Positions 17,153 to 28,999 of a DNA stretch of 64,000 nt are shown here, piece after piece (position 1 is the stretch's first letter; every line of letters starts with the position of its first letter). The position numbers and the translations under genes were made by a program. Source of the stretch: Oscillospiraceae bacterium (GTDB lineage Bacteria > Bacillota > Clostridia > Christensenellales > QALW01). The stretch is from NCBI GenBank assembly GCA_022009755.1, contig CP091722.1, forward strand, positions 1,806,001 to 1,870,000. The letters are read 5' to 3'. The notes under the pieces were generated by a model. The model did no database searches and was not told the origin of the DNA. It worked only from the letters and a program-made list of their open reading frames with translations.

Positions 17153-19540
17153 CCCGCCCCGCAAGCTCTCCCGCGCCGAGAAAAAGCAGATTGCCGAGGT
17201 TATCCGGCAGGCAAGGGGCGACGGGAAAGCCCACACCGCGCAGCAGACAATCCCCTACCTTACCATGTACCCGGACGGGATATGCAAGGTATCGGAAAAG
17301 AAATACAGTAAATCCATTGCCTTTGAAGATATTAACTATCAGCTTGCACAGGCAGACGACAAGACCGCCATTTTTGAAAACTGGTGCGATTTTCTCAACT
17401 ACTTCGACGCTTCCGTTTCGGTGCAGCTTTCTTTCATCAATCAAGGGACACAGCGGGAACAGGCAGAGAAAGCTATCAATATTCCCGCGCAGGACGACGC
17501 TTTCAACTCTATCCGTACCGAGTATTCGGATATGCTGAAAAATCAGCTTAGTAAGGGCAACAACGGGCTTGTCAAGCACAAGTACATCACATTCAGTATC
17601 GAAGCAGACAATCCGGCGGCGGCAAAAGCCCGCCTTTCCCGTATTGAAACCGACGTGCTGAACAATTTTAAGGTACTGGGCGCGGCGGCGCGTCCTATGA
17701 CGGGCTATGAACGGCTGAACGTGCTGCATGGCGTATTCCACCCGGAGGGCGAGCCGTTCCGCTTTGATTTTTCATGGCTTGCCCCGTCCGGGCTTAGTAC
17801 AAAGGACTTTATCGCCCCGTCCTCTTTTCAGTTTGGCGAGGGACGTTACTTCCGCATGGGTAGAAAAATAGGCGCGGTATCATTCCTTGAAATCCTTGCG
17901 CCGGAGCTTAACGACCGTATGCTTGCCGATATTCTGGACTTGGAAACGGGCGTTATCATCAATCTGCATATCCGCAGTATCGACCAGACCGAAGCTATCA
18001 AGACTATCAAGCGGAAAATCACTGACCTTGACAAGATGAAGATTGAGGAACAGAAAAAAGCAGTACGCAGCGGCTACGACATGGATATAATTCCGTCCGA
18101 CCTTGCCACTTTCGGCAACGAAGCGAAAAATCTCTTGCAGGATTTACAGAGCAGGAATGAAAGAATGTTCTTGCTCACGTTCCTTGTTGTCAACATGGCA
18201 GACACGAAGCGAAAACTGGAAAATGACATTTTCGCAGCGGCGGGCATTGCACAGAAATATAACTGCGCTTTGACGCGCCTTGACTATCAGCAGGAAGCGG
18301 GGCTTATGTCCTCTATCCCTCTTGGGGAAACCTTATCCCTATTCAAAGAGGGCTGACGACAAGCAGCACCGCTATTTTTATCCCCTTTATCACGCAGGAG
18401 CTTTTCCAGACAGGCGCAGCCCTCTATTACGGGCTGAATGCTCTTTCAAACAACATGATACTCTGCGACCGCAAGCAGCTTAAAAATCCGAATGGGCTTA
18501 TCTTGGGAACGCCGGGAAGCGGGAAATCCTTTGCAGCGAAACGGGAAATGACAAATGCTTTCCTCATTACGGACGACGATATTATCATCTGCGACCCGGA
18601 AGCCGAGTATTTCTCCCTTGTGCAGCGTCTGAACGGTCAAGTTATCCGTTTGTCGCCTACGGGCAAGGGCATTGACGGGGAAGCCCCAGTATGTGAACCC
18701 TATGGATATTAACCTCAACTATTCCGAGGACGACAGCCCCCTTGCGCTGAAATCTGATTTTATCCTGTCCTTGTGTGAGCTTGTCATTGGCGGCAAGGAG
18801 GGCTTGCAGCCGATTGATAAAACGGTCATTGACCGCGCTGTAAGAAACGTGTACCGCCCGTTTTTAGCAAACCCCGACCCGGCAAATATGCCGATTTTGG
18901 GCGACCTCTACGACGAGCTTTTGAAGCAGCCGGAGCCGGAAGCGGCGCGGATCGCGTCGGCGTTGGAGCTTTATGTATCGGGAAGCCTTAACGTATTCAA
19001 CCACAGGACGAATGTAGAGCTTTCAACCGCCTTGTCTGCTTTGACATTAAACAGCTTGGAAAGCAGCTTAAAAAGTTAGGTATGCTCATTGTGCAGGACC
19101 AGGTATGGAACAGGGTAACGGTCAACCGGGCAGAAAAGAAATCCACACGCTACTATATGGACGAATTTCACTTGCTTCTGAAAGAGGAACAGACCGCCGC
19201 TTACAGCGTGGAGATTTGGAAGCGTTTCAGAAAATGGGGCGGCATACCCACAGCCATTACGCAGAACGTCAAAGACTTACTTAGCAGCCGCGAAGTGGAA
19301 AATATCTTTGAAAACTCTGATTTTGTCCTCATGCTCAATCAAGCGGCAGGCGACCGGGCTATCCTTGCAAAGCAGCTTAACATTTCCCCGCAGCAGATGA
19401 AGTACGTTACCCACACCGAAGCGGGCGAGGGGCTTATCTTCTACGGAAACGTGGTGCTGCCATTTGTAGACCGCTTCCCGAAAGACACCGAGCTTTACCG
19501 GGTAATGACGACGAAGCCGGAGGAAGTGAGCGAAGCATGA
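17100..19540 (+). CDS. VirB4-like conjugation ATPase (frameshifted)
   Basis: Main ATPase of the T4SS channel, cytoplasmic face of the membrane. TTG 17100 start overlaps prgI. N-terminal domain spans to about residue 410 (FENWCDFLNYFDASVSVQLS). Walker A GTPGSGKSFAAK lies at about 18509-18544, a Walker B-type STRYYMDEFHLLL near 19145, and a C-terminal ITQNVKDLLSSREVENIF sensor region. Frames change near 18350, 18690 and 19050; all motifs keep their order, so about 810 residues are recovered. Followed by a four-base overlap with the methyltransferase gene. Confidence 0.9.
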
Positions 19541-20499
19541 CAGAGGGATTAAAGACGGACATTATCATCAACCGCGACGCGCTCTTTGCTCTTAGGGAAC
19601 TGCCCGACGAAAGCGTGAATTGCTGCGTAACAAGCCCGCCCTACTATGCACTTAGGGACTACGGGCTTGACGCGCAGATTGGGCGGGAGGACACGCCGGA
19701 GGAATACATAGAAAGGCTTGTTGCCGTATTCCATGAGCTAAAGCGCGTCCTACGCTTAGACGGTACCTTTTGGCTGAATATCGCAGACACCTATTGCGGC
19801 ACCGGGAATAAGGGCTACTATGCCGACCCGAAGAACCCGAAAGGCAGGAACGGACAGCAGACCGCAAAAATGCCCGCGCTCCCGGCTGCAAGCAAAAGGA
19901 TTTAATCGGTATTCCGTGGCTTTTAGCCTTTGCCCTACGCGCTGACGGGTGGTATTTACGAAGTGATATTATCTGGCAGAAAGAAAACCCTATGCCGGAA
20001 AGCTGCAAAGACCGACCGAGCCGCTGCTATGAACATATCTTTTTGCTTACGAAGTCAAAGAAGTATTTTTATGACGCTGCCGCCATTGCGGAGCCTATCG
20101 CTTCCACAACAGCGGCGCGTTACCGCACCGGGCGGGGCGCAGGACACAAGTATGCTGATGAAGTACCCGGACAAGGGAAAGTACAGGGTATCAACCGCAC
20201 AAGAAGCGGCGGCTACTATGACGAAGCCCTCATACCGACCATGCGGAACAAGCGGGACGTGTGGCTTATCAATACTGTACCATACAGCGGCGGGCATTTC
20301 GCCGCCTTTCCCCCCGAAGTTAGCGGAAACCTGTATCAAAGCAGGCTGTCCGAAAGGCGGCGTTGTCATAGACCCCTTTTTAGGCAGCGGCACAACGGCG
20401 GCAGTCGCAAAAAGCCTTGACCGCCGCTATATCGGTATTGAACTGAATATTGAGTATTGCGCCCTTGCAAGGGCGCGGATTGGAGGTGTGCAGCCATAA
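19537..20499 (+). CDS. Site-specific DNA methyltransferase, beta-class (frameshifted)
   Basis: N4/N6-type DNA methylase (PF01555 family). The catalytic motif TSPPYYALRDYG comes first (residues about 31-42) and the SAM-binding motif DPFLGSGTTAAVAKS comes last, the order of the beta class. No restriction endonuclease gene is adjacent, so it is a solitary methylase likely protecting the element from host restriction (inference). Two frameshifts, near 19890 and 20325. Such a gene is common at this position in Tn1549-type elements. Its stop overlaps the start of the next gene. Confidence 0.85.
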
Positions 20500-22703
20500 A
20501 GCAGTATAAGCCGCGTGATAAAATCACGCAGAAAATGACCCGCGACGGGCTTATCGAGGTCAACGAAACCAAAGAAACCGCCGAGCGTGTGAGCCGCCGG
20601 GAACGGGAAGCGGATTTTTCAAGACCGCAGGAGCAGCCGGAGCCGGATATGCCGCAGAAGAAACGGCAAGGCTTAAAGCCCGCAGCGCAGGAGCAGCCGG
20701 AGCCGCAGGCCGCAAAGGAAGCGGCGGCGCAGAACGCGGCAGAGCTACCCCCTGTTTCTCCCGACGCTTCCCCGCTTCCTCTTGCGCCGGAGCTTCCCCA
20801 CAGGCAGGACACCGCCACCGCCGAGCGCGTCATGGAACGTATCGACGCAGCCCAGACCCGGAAAGCGAGTAAAGGCAGCGCAGAAAGCACAGCGCGACGC
20901 TACGGTAAAAGAGAAATCTTCCCGCTTGCAGTTTACCGAGGAAGAACTATCTACCCCGGAACTTGAAACGTACATCAGGAAATCGGATAAAGCCGCCGAC
21001 CGTCTGGACGCGGCAAAGGCAGCTATCCCCAAAGAAAAGAAACTTGTCAAGGAACGCACCTTTGACGAAGCCACAGGAAAGGCAAAGACCCGCTTACGCT
21101 TTACCGAGCAGGAAAAGCCGATAAACGGCGGCAAAGCCCACCCTAACCCGCTATCCCGCCCCGCGCAGGAAGCGGGTATTTTCGTCCACAACAAGATACA
21201 TTCCGTTGAAAAGGACAATTCCGGCGTGGAGGGAGCGCATAAATCCGAGGAATTAGCGGAGAAAGGCGCAAAGTACGGGACGCGGAAAATCCGGGAGGGC
21301 TACCGCAGCCACAAGCTCAAACCCTACCGGGCGGCGGCAAAAGCTGAAAAAGCGGCGGAGAAAGCAAACGTCAATTACCTGTACCAGAAGACGCTGCATG
21401 AGAACCCGCAGCTTACAAGTAACCCCTTATCCCGTTTCATGCAGAAGCAGCAAATCAAGCGGCAGTATGCAAAGGCAGCAAAGACGGGCGGCGCAGCTAC
21501 CGCAAAGAAAGCCGCCGAGAATACCCGCAAGGCAGCGAAGAAAACCGCCGAGGAAACAAGGAAAGCGGCGGCGTTTGTGGCAAGGCACCCGGCGGGCGTT
21601 GGTATCGCCGTTGCCGCGCTGCTCTTATTCATCATGGTATCGGCGGGGCTTTCTTCCTGCGGGGCTATGTTTTCCGGCATGATGAACGGCGTTCTTGGAA
21701 CGTCCTACACGTCGGAGGACAGCAACCTTGTGGCGACGGAAAACAACTACGCCGCAAAGGAAACCGAGCTTCAGCAGCGGATTGACAATATCGAGCGCGA
21801 CAATCCCGGCTATGATGAATACCGCTATGACCTTGACAATATCGGGCATAACCCGCATGAACTGGCTTCTTACCTTACCGCCCTTTTACAGAGCTACACG
21901 CCCCAGAGCGCACAGACAGAGCTAAACCGCGTCTTTGATAAGCAGTACACCTTGACGCTGACGGAAGAAATCGAAGTGCGCTACCGCACCGAAACCCGGA
22001 CAGGCACCCGCACCGTTACCGACCCGGAAACCGGGGAAACGAGTACGGAAACCTACGAATACGAGGTTGAAGTACCCTATAACTATTACATTCTCAATGT
22101 CAAGCTGACAAACAGACCGATTAACAGCTTTGTATCGGAGCTTTTGACCGCAGAACAGCTTGAAATGTACCGGGTGTACTTAGAAACAAGCGGCAACAAG
22201 CCCTTGATTTCGGCGGCGGTTCTCCCGACGTTTCCGCGTCCGAGGATTTAAGCGGCGTACAGTTTGTAAACGGAACGCGCCCCGGCAATACCGCGATTGT
22301 AGATATAGCGAAGCGGCAAGTCGGCAACGTGGGCGGGCAGCCCTATTGGAGCTGGTACGGCTTTAACAGCCGCGTGGAGTGGTGCGCCTGCTTTGTGTCG
22401 TGGTGCTACGGGCAAATGGGCTTATCCGAGCCGCGTTTTGCCGCCTGTCAATCACAGGGTATTCCGTGGTTTACCTCACGCAGGCAATGGGGAGCGCGGG
22501 GCTATGAGAATATCGCACCCGGCGACGCTATCTTTTTCGACTGGGACTTAGACGGAAGCGCAGACCATGTAGGGCTTGTTATCGGCACAGACGGGAGCCG
22601 CGTTTATACCGTTGAGGGCAATTCCGGCGACGCCTGCAAAATCAAAAGCTATCCCTTAGACTATGCCTGTATCAAAGGGTACGGGCTGATGAACTGGAAC
22701 TAA
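20496..22703 (+). CDS. Membrane protein with C-terminal CHAP cell-wall hydrolase domain (frameshifted)
   Basis: Peptidoglycan hydrolase of the conjugation machine (CD1108-like/Orf14-like), which opens the wall for the channel. A long Ala/Lys/Glu-rich cytoplasmic part (TAKKAAENTRKAAKKTAEET-like repeats) precedes one membrane segment (VGIAVAALLLFIMVSAGLSS), an extracellular linker, then a CHAP domain with WCACFVSWCYGQMG (Cys) and ADHVGLVIG (His), and the closing GNSGD. Frameshifts near 20870 and 22225. The start is probably at 20496, where the codon reads ATA, overlapping the methylase stop and following GGAGGTG; a normal ATG may have been misread. Confidence 0.85.
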
Positions 22704-22731
22704 CCGCAAAAATGAAAGGAGTATTGACATT

Positions 22732-23001
22732 ATGGCAATGAGTAAAATTGAACGTATCGACCGGGAAATCCAGAAAACCCGCGAGAAAATCACAGAGTAT
22801 CAGAACAAGCTGAAAGGACTGGAAGCGCAGAAAACCGAAGCGGAAAACCTTGAAATCGTACAGCTTGTGCGCTCCATGCGCTTAACCCCCGCAGAGCTTA
22901 ACGCTATGCTGTCCGGCGGCGGTATTCCCGGCATGGCTGCCGCCGTTCCCGAAGAAGCCGCAGACTATGACGAAGAACAGGAGGACACCGAGAATGAATA
23001 A
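22732..23001 (+). CDS. DUF4315-family protein
   Basis: 89 residues, coiled-coil-like. MSKIERIDREIQKTREKITE then YQNKLKGLEAQKTEAENLEI form heptad-rich helices; an acidic tail ends in EDTENE. Belongs to DUF4315, found in Tn916/Tn1549-type elements between the cell-wall hydrolase and DUF4366 genes; function unknown. Start ATG 22732, with AAAGGAG 10 bases upstream. The next gene starts inside its final codons. Confidence 0.8.
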   Translation: MAMSKIERIDREIQKTREKITEYQNKLKGLEAQKTEAENLEIVQLVRSMRLTPAELNAMLSGGGIPGMAAAVPEEAADYDEEQEDTENE

Positions 23002-23710
23002 GAAAATCCTTAGAACGCTGACCGCATTTTGCGCCGCCCTTATGCTTATGGGCGGCTTTTCCGTTACTGCTTTTGCACAAACGCCGGAGCAGCCCGCCGC
23101 TGACGCGACCAACGACAGCGGCGTTATCTATGAGGAACCCGAAGAAACCGCACCCCTTACGCCGGAGGGGAACGCGACCCTTGTTGACGATTTCGGCGGT
23201 AATAAGCAGCTTATCACTGTTACCACCAAAGCCGGGAACTATTTTTATATCCTCATTGACCGGGACGACGAGGGCGAAAACACCGTCCATTTCTTAAATC
23301 AAGTGGACGACGCAGACCTTTTCGCGCTCTTGGAGGACGGGGAAAGCACCGAAGCGCAGACACCTGCTGTCTGCACCTGTACGGAGAAATGCGAAACCGG
23401 GAAAATCAATACGTCCTGCCCGGTATGCTCTACCAACATGACCGCTTGCAGCGGCAAAGAAGCCGAGCCGGAGCCGGACGAAGTAACCGAGCAGCCGCAG
23501 GAAAAAAGCAATACAGGCGGGCTTGTGCTTTTCCTTGTCGTGGCACTTCTTGGCGGCGGGGGCGCGTTCTATTACTTTAAGTTTATGAAACCGAAACAGA
23601 GCGTCAAAGGCGGCACCGACCTTGAGGACTTTGAGGACTACGACGAGGACGAGCCGGACGACGCAGAGGACACAGGCAGCGACGGGGAAACGGAGGACGA
23701 GGAAGCATGA
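22994..23710 (+). CDS. DUF4366 membrane-anchored secreted protein
   Basis: 238 residues from ATG 22994. Signal peptide (MNKKILRTLTAFCAALMLMG then GFSVTAFA), a domain with GNYFYILIDRDDEGENTVHF, a cysteine-rich patch (CTCTEKCETGKI, CPVC), then a single membrane segment (LVLFLVVALLGGGGAFYYF) and an acidic cytoplasmic tail. Known as DUF4366 (CD1107-like) in conjugative elements; thought to be part of the surface machinery. Overlaps DUF4315 and is overlapped by the next gene. Confidence 0.85.
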   Translation: MNKKILRTLTAFCAALMLMGGFSVTAFAQTPEQPAADATNDSGVIYEEPEETAPLTPEGNATLVDDFGGNKQLITVTTKAGNYFYILIDRDDEGENTVHFLNQVDDADLFALLEDGESTEAQTPAVCTCTEKCETGKINTSCPVCSTNMTACSGKEAEPEPDEVTEQPQEKSNTGGLVLFLVVALLGGGGAFYYFKFMKPKQSVKGGTDLEDFEDYDEDEPDDAEDTGSDGETEDEEA

Positions 23711-23909
23711 CGCTTTTTACCGACAATCCCTTTGAAAAGATGATGATACAACGACCATGCGGGCGGCGCGACAATGCGCCGCCTGTTTTCAAATCCCCGG
23801 CCTGCGCTTCCTGCCCCTATAAAGGCAAGCCCCTTGTGTGGGCTACTGTCTGAAACAGGTACAGGAGAAACAGGGCGCGGAGCCGGAACGCGGAAAGGAG
23901 GAACTTTAA
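23707..23909 (+). CDS. Small Cys-containing element protein (frameshifted)
   Basis: Begins MTLFTDNPFEKMMIQRPCGR, then a CASCPY motif; after one indel near 23842 it continues GYCLKQVQEKQGAEPERGKE to TAA 23907-23909. Small proteins of this shape precede the topB gene in related elements. A CxxC plus late Cys suggests metal binding, unproven. Overlaps DUF4366 by four bases and directly abuts topB. Confidence 0.55.
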
Positions 23910-25996
23910 TTGATTTTAGTTATCGCTGAAAAGCCGAGCGTGGCGCAGACTATCGCCGCCGCGCTTGGGGCAAAGAAGAAACAGGACGGATATATCGAGG
24001 GAAACGGCTACCTCATTTCATGGTGCGTCGGGCATTTGGTACAGCTTGCCGACGCTGCCGCCTATGGGGAGCAGTACAAAAAGTGGAGCTATGACAGCTT
24101 GCCGATTTTGCCGCAGAAATGGCAGTATACCGTTTCCGCAGATAAGGGAAAGCAATTCAAAATCCTAAAGGAGCTTATGCACCGCACCGACATTTCCGAA
24201 GTCGTCAACGCCTGCGACGCGGGACGTGAGGGAGAACTCATTTTCCGTTTTGTCTATGAAGTCGCCGGGTGCAAGAAGCCTATGCGCCGCTTGTGGATTT
24301 CCTCAATGGAAGAAAGCGCAATCAAGGCGGGCTTTGAGAACTTAAAGGACGGGCGGGACTATGACGCGCTCTTTGCGTCTGCCCTCTGCCGCGCAAAGGC
24401 TGACTGGATTATCGGCATTAACGCCACCCGCCTTTTCTCCTGCCTGTATAACCGCACCTTGAACGTGGGGCGCGTCCAGACACCGACCTTAAAAATGCTT
24501 GTAGACCGGGACGCTGCTATCAGCACTTTCAAGAAAGAAAAATACTACCATGTGCGGCTTGATTTATCCGGCGCAGAAGCCGCAAGCGGGAAGATCTGCG
24601 CCGCAGAGGAAGCAAAGGAACTGAAAGCGGCCTGCGAAGCGTCGCGGGCTGTCTGCACTTCTCTTGTGAGGGAAAAGAAAACCACAGCCCCGCCGAAGCT
24701 CTTTGACCTTACCTCTTTGCAGCGGGAAGCAAACCGGATTTACGGTTACACCGCGAAGCAGACCCTTGACCTGGCGCAAGCCCTGTATGAAAAGAAGCTG
24801 CTTACTTATCCGAGGACAGACAGCGTGTTTCTGACTGACGACATGGAGGAAACAGCGGCAAAGGTTATCGCCCTGTTATGCGGAAAACTGCCCTTTATGG
24901 CGGGCGTGAATTTTCGCCGGAGATTGCAAGGGTGCTGAACAGCAAAAAGGTATCAGACCACCATGCAATCATTCCCACTATGGAGCTTGCAAAGACCGAC
25001 CTTGCCGCGTTGCCGGAAAGCGAAAAGAATATCCTTACCCTTGCGGGGGCGCGTCTTTTGTTCGCTACTGCTGCGCCGCACAGCTTTGAAACAGTTACGG
25101 CGGTTTTCTCCTGCGTCGGAGCCGACTTTACCGCGCGGGGAAAGACGGTGCTTGCAGGCGGTTGGAAAGACCTTGAACGCCGCTACCGGGCAACGCTGAA
25201 AAACAAGCCCGAAGCAGACGACGAGGACAGCGCAGACGGAACGCTGCCGGAGCTTGCCGAGGGACAGAGCTTTGATAATCCCGCAGCAAAGGTAACGGAA
25301 CACGACACAACGCCCCCGAAGCCCCACAATGAAGCGTCTTTGCTTTCGGCTATGGAACGCGCCGGGAATGAGGACACCGACCCGGACGCAGAGCGCAAAG
25401 GGCTTGGAACGCCCGCCACCCGCGCCGCTGTCATTGAAAAGTTAGTGAGCAGCGGTTTTGTAGAGCGCAAGGGAAAGCAGCTTATCCCCACAAAAGACGG
25501 GAATAACCTTGTGTGCATTTTGCCGGACAATCTTACTTCCCCGAAGCTGACCGCAGAATGGGAAAACAATCTGACGCAGATAGCAAAGGGAGCAGCCGAC
25601 CCCAGCGAATTTTTATCCGGCATTGAAGCTATGGCGCGGGAGCTTGTGAAATCCTATCCATTCCTTTCCGACAGCGACAAGGAGCGTTTCAAAACGGAAA
25701 AGCCGGAAATCGGCAAATGCCCCCGCTGCGGTTCCCCCGTCCATGAGGGCAAGAAAAACTACTACTGCTCTAACCGGAACTGCGCTTTTGTCATGTGGAA
25801 AAATGACCGTTTTTTTGAGGACAGGAAAGTAGCCTTTTCCCCGAAGATTGCCGCCGCACTTCTGAAATCCGGCAAAGTGAAAGTCAAAGGGCTGTACTCT
25901 CCCAAAACAGGTAAAACCTACGACGGAACGGTTATTTTAGCCGATACGGGCGGGAAGTATGTCAACTATAAGATTGAGCTACCGAAGAAGAAATAA
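23910..25996 (+). CDS. topB: DNA topoisomerase III (frameshifted)
   Basis: Type IA topoisomerase, frequent in large Gram-positive conjugative elements. Start TTG 23910 with AAAGGAGG. TOPRIM domain with VIAEKPSVAQTIAAALG (residues 4-20) and ACDAGREGELIF (101-112), active-site Tyr300 in LLTYPRTDS, and a C-terminal zinc motif CPRCGSPV...YYCSNRNC. One frameshift near 24895 splits residues 1-328 from the remainder; DHHAIIPT and the GLGTPATRA motif are in the second part. Repaired length about 695 residues. Confidence 0.93.
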
Positions 25997-26002
25997 CTTG
26001 AA

Positions 26003-26103
26003 TAGCAAGCATAGGAAGCGGGTACCCACTTCCGTAAATCCCCCGTTTTCGTCTGCCGACGATTGCGGGGGATTTTTCTTGTTGGGAAGTTTCCCAAACC
26101 CTC
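26003..26103 (-). other. oriT-like locus, left copy (inverted relative to right copy)
   Basis: The 34 bases at 26003-26036 are the exact reverse complement of 31483-31516. They hold a near-palindrome GGAAGCGGGTACCCACTTCC (26014-26033) flanked by a nic-like TATGCTTGC on the minus strand. A second palindrome TTGGGAAGTTTCCCAA (within 26078-26103) is also mirrored at 31417-31442. Confidence 0.6.
26036..26077 (+). terminator. Terminator after topB
   Basis: AATCCCCC (26037-26044) pairs with GGGGGATT (26067-26074), with a T-run. Inserted between the two palindromes of the left oriT-like locus. Confidence 0.75.
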
Positions 26104-26207
26104 TACATTTTTTCAAAATCTTTGGCAGAACAGGCGGCGCGTTGTATTTAGGAGTGTAACCACTAACGCGCAGCGTTTACGCTGCCATTTCAGAAAGGAG
26201 CGAATAC

Positions 26208-28997
26208 ATGAGCGAACAATTTTCCATTCTTATCGACAGCCGCACCCGCTTTGAAACAGGCAAACCGGGCGGCGTGTGGCTTTCCATGCCGACCACAACG
26301 GAGCAGCTTCACGAAGCTATGAAGCGCGTCGGCATTACTGCGGATAATCCGCAGGACTTCTTTATCAACGGCTTTGCAAACACCGAGCAGCAGCCCTTTG
26401 ACGTGCCGCTTCCCGTTATCCAGAGCGCAGGGCTTGACGAACTGAACTACTTAGGCAATCTGCTTTCCATGCAGCGCGACGAGGACAGGGACAAGTTTAC
26501 GGCGGCGGTAGCTCTTGGGGAACGCGCCGGAAGTATCAAAGACCTTATCAACCTTGCACAAAATCTTGACTGCTACTGGCTTTATCCCACCGTACAGAAC
26601 GAAGAAGATTACGGCTATTACCTTATCGACGAACTGGACGAATTAGAACTGCCCGAAGAAGCAAAAAAGTATTTCATGTATGAGGATTACGGGCGGGACG
26701 CTGCTATCAATGACGGAGGACGCTTTACCGAACAGGGCTATATCTACAACAACAAGAACACCTTTACGGAGTGGTACAACGGCAAAGAAAGCGACATACC
26801 GAGGGAATACCGCGTTATGAGCTTCCCGCAGCCGCACCGCCCCGACCCGTCAAAGGTAGAAATGGACGCAGCCGCACCGGGACAGAAAACAGTGCAGACC
26901 ATAGAGCAGCCGCAGGAGCCGCGCCCGGTTATCCCTATTGTGCTGACGAGCGAAAAACCCGCAGAGAAATTGAAAGAGATTACCGACCGTCTGGAACAGG
27001 GAATAACAGAACTCTTTGACAGCGAGCGTTACCGGGAATATCTGCGCGTCATGTCAAAATTTCATAATTACAGCTTTAACAATACGCTGCTTATCGCCAT
27101 GCAGAAGCCGGACGCTTCCCTTGTTGCGGGCTTTTCCGCATGGAAAAATAATTTTGGGCGAAACGTGATAAAAGGGCAAAAAGGAATTAAAATCATTGCC
27201 CCGTCGCCTTACAAAGTCAAACAGGAAATGAAGAAAATCGACCCCCACACGCAGCAACCTATCATTGGGAAAGACGGGAAGCCGGTTACGGAGGAAAAGG
27301 AAATCACGATACCCGCTTATACGGTAGTGTCTGTCTTTGACGTGTCGCAGACCGAGGGGCGCGAGCTTCCCGACATTGCCGTAAATGAACTGACGGGCGA
27401 CGTGGAGCGTTACAGGGATTTTTTTCGCTGCCCTTGAAAAGACTTCCCCTGTTCCTATTGGCTTTGAGCAGATACCGGGTAGCTCTCATGGCTACTACCA
27501 TTTGGAGGACAAGCGCATTGCCATTGACGAGGGCATGAGCGAGATTCAAACCTTGAAAACGGCGATACATGAAATCGCACACGCAAAGCTGCACGATATA
27601 GATTTGAACGCGCCGGAGAACGAACAGCAGCCCCGTATTGACAGGCGTACCCGCGAAGTCGAAGCGGAAAGCGTCGCTTATACCGTCTGCCAACATTACG
27701 GGCTTGATACGTCGGACTATTCCTTTGGGTACGTCGCCGGGTGGAGCAGTGGCCGCGAGCTTTCCGAACTGAAAACTCCCTTGAAACAATCCGCAGCGCA
27801 GCCGCCGAGATTATCAATTCCATTGACGAAACATTAGCGGAGCTTTCAAAGGCGCAGGATAAGGAGCAGACCGCCGGACAGGAGCAGCCGGACAAAGAGG
27901 AAAACGCCGCGCCGGAGCAGCCGAAACAGGAAGCCTCCGCACAGGAAAAAGCAGCCTTTATCCCGGAAACAGTTTACCGGGTGCGCCGCAATCCTTACAG
28001 CGACAGGAAAGAGAACGCCTATCTGCTGCAAGCCTATGTAACGCAGGAAAACGGGCGGGCAAAAATGGGCGCAGTACTTTTCACAGGAACGCCCCAGAAA
28101 TGCCGCGAGCTTATGGGGCAACTCAAAAGCGGCGAACTGACCGAGGGACAGGTCAAGGAGCTTTACGCAAAGGCACAGGAAACCGCTAAGACCGCCGAAC
28201 AGGACAAAGGCACCTTTTCCATTTATCAGCTAAAGCATGGCGACGAAACGCGGGACTTGCGCTTTTGAGCCATACGACCGCCTGCAGGCGACGGGAAATG
28301 TGGTTGATAAGGCGAACTATGCGCTTGTCTATTCCGCAGAACTTACGCCGGGGACTTCCCTTGAAGATATTTACACCCGTTTCAATATCGACCACCCCAA
28401 AGACTTTAAGGGACACAGCCTTTCCGTTTCCGACGTGGTGGTGCTTCATCAGAACGGGCAGGACGCCGCCCACTATGTAGACAGCTTCGGCTATAAGAAT
28501 GTGCCGGAGTTTTTACAGGAGCAAAAGCAGCTTACGCCCGACGAGTTGGAAACAGGCGAAACAATCAAAACGCCGCGCGGTACTTTCTATGTAACCGATA
28601 TGAGCCGCGAACAAATGGAAGCCGCCGGATATGGCTTTCATCATCAATCCGATGACGGAAAATATTTAGTCATGGGAAATGGTACGCGGGCGTTTGCCAT
28701 AGCAGCCGAGCAGCGGGAAAATCCCTTGAAAGCTGCCGAGCAGACCACCGAGCAAAACGAAAACATGATTGACGGGATTATCAACAACACGCCGACCGTT
28801 GACGAACTGGAAGCAAAGGTTAAGGCGGGAGAAACAATTTCCCTTGTTGACCTGGCTAACGCGGTCAAAGCCGATAAGGAGCGCGGCAAGGGCAAGCCGG
28901 AAAGAAGCCCTCTATCCGGGCGCAGCTTAAAGCGGATAAGGAAAAGGCACAGAAGAAAGCCGCAGCGAAAACAAAAAATCACGATTTGGAGGTATGA
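26208..28997 (+). CDS. Anti-restriction fusion: ArdA - ArdC - YodL/DUF4316 (frameshifted)
   Basis: Start ATG 26208 behind AGAAAGGAGCG. Residues 1 to about 165 form an ArdA domain (DNA-mimic, acidic; FFINGFANTEQQPFDVPLP). The same unbroken frame continues into an ArdC-N-like domain (RYREYLRVMSKFHNYSFNNT, KGQKGIKIIAP). After a break near 27425 comes a zinc-peptidase motif HEIAHAKLH, and further on YodL/DUF4316-like parts (VYRVRRNPYSDRKENAYLL; RLQATGNVVDKANYALVYSA). Frameshifts near 27425, 27770, 28262 and 28905. Whole protein about 930 residues. Likely protects the element on entry into a new host; ArdA blocks type I restriction, and ArdC-family proteins protect ssDNA in other systems. Confidence 0.8.
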
Positions 28998-28999
28998 GC

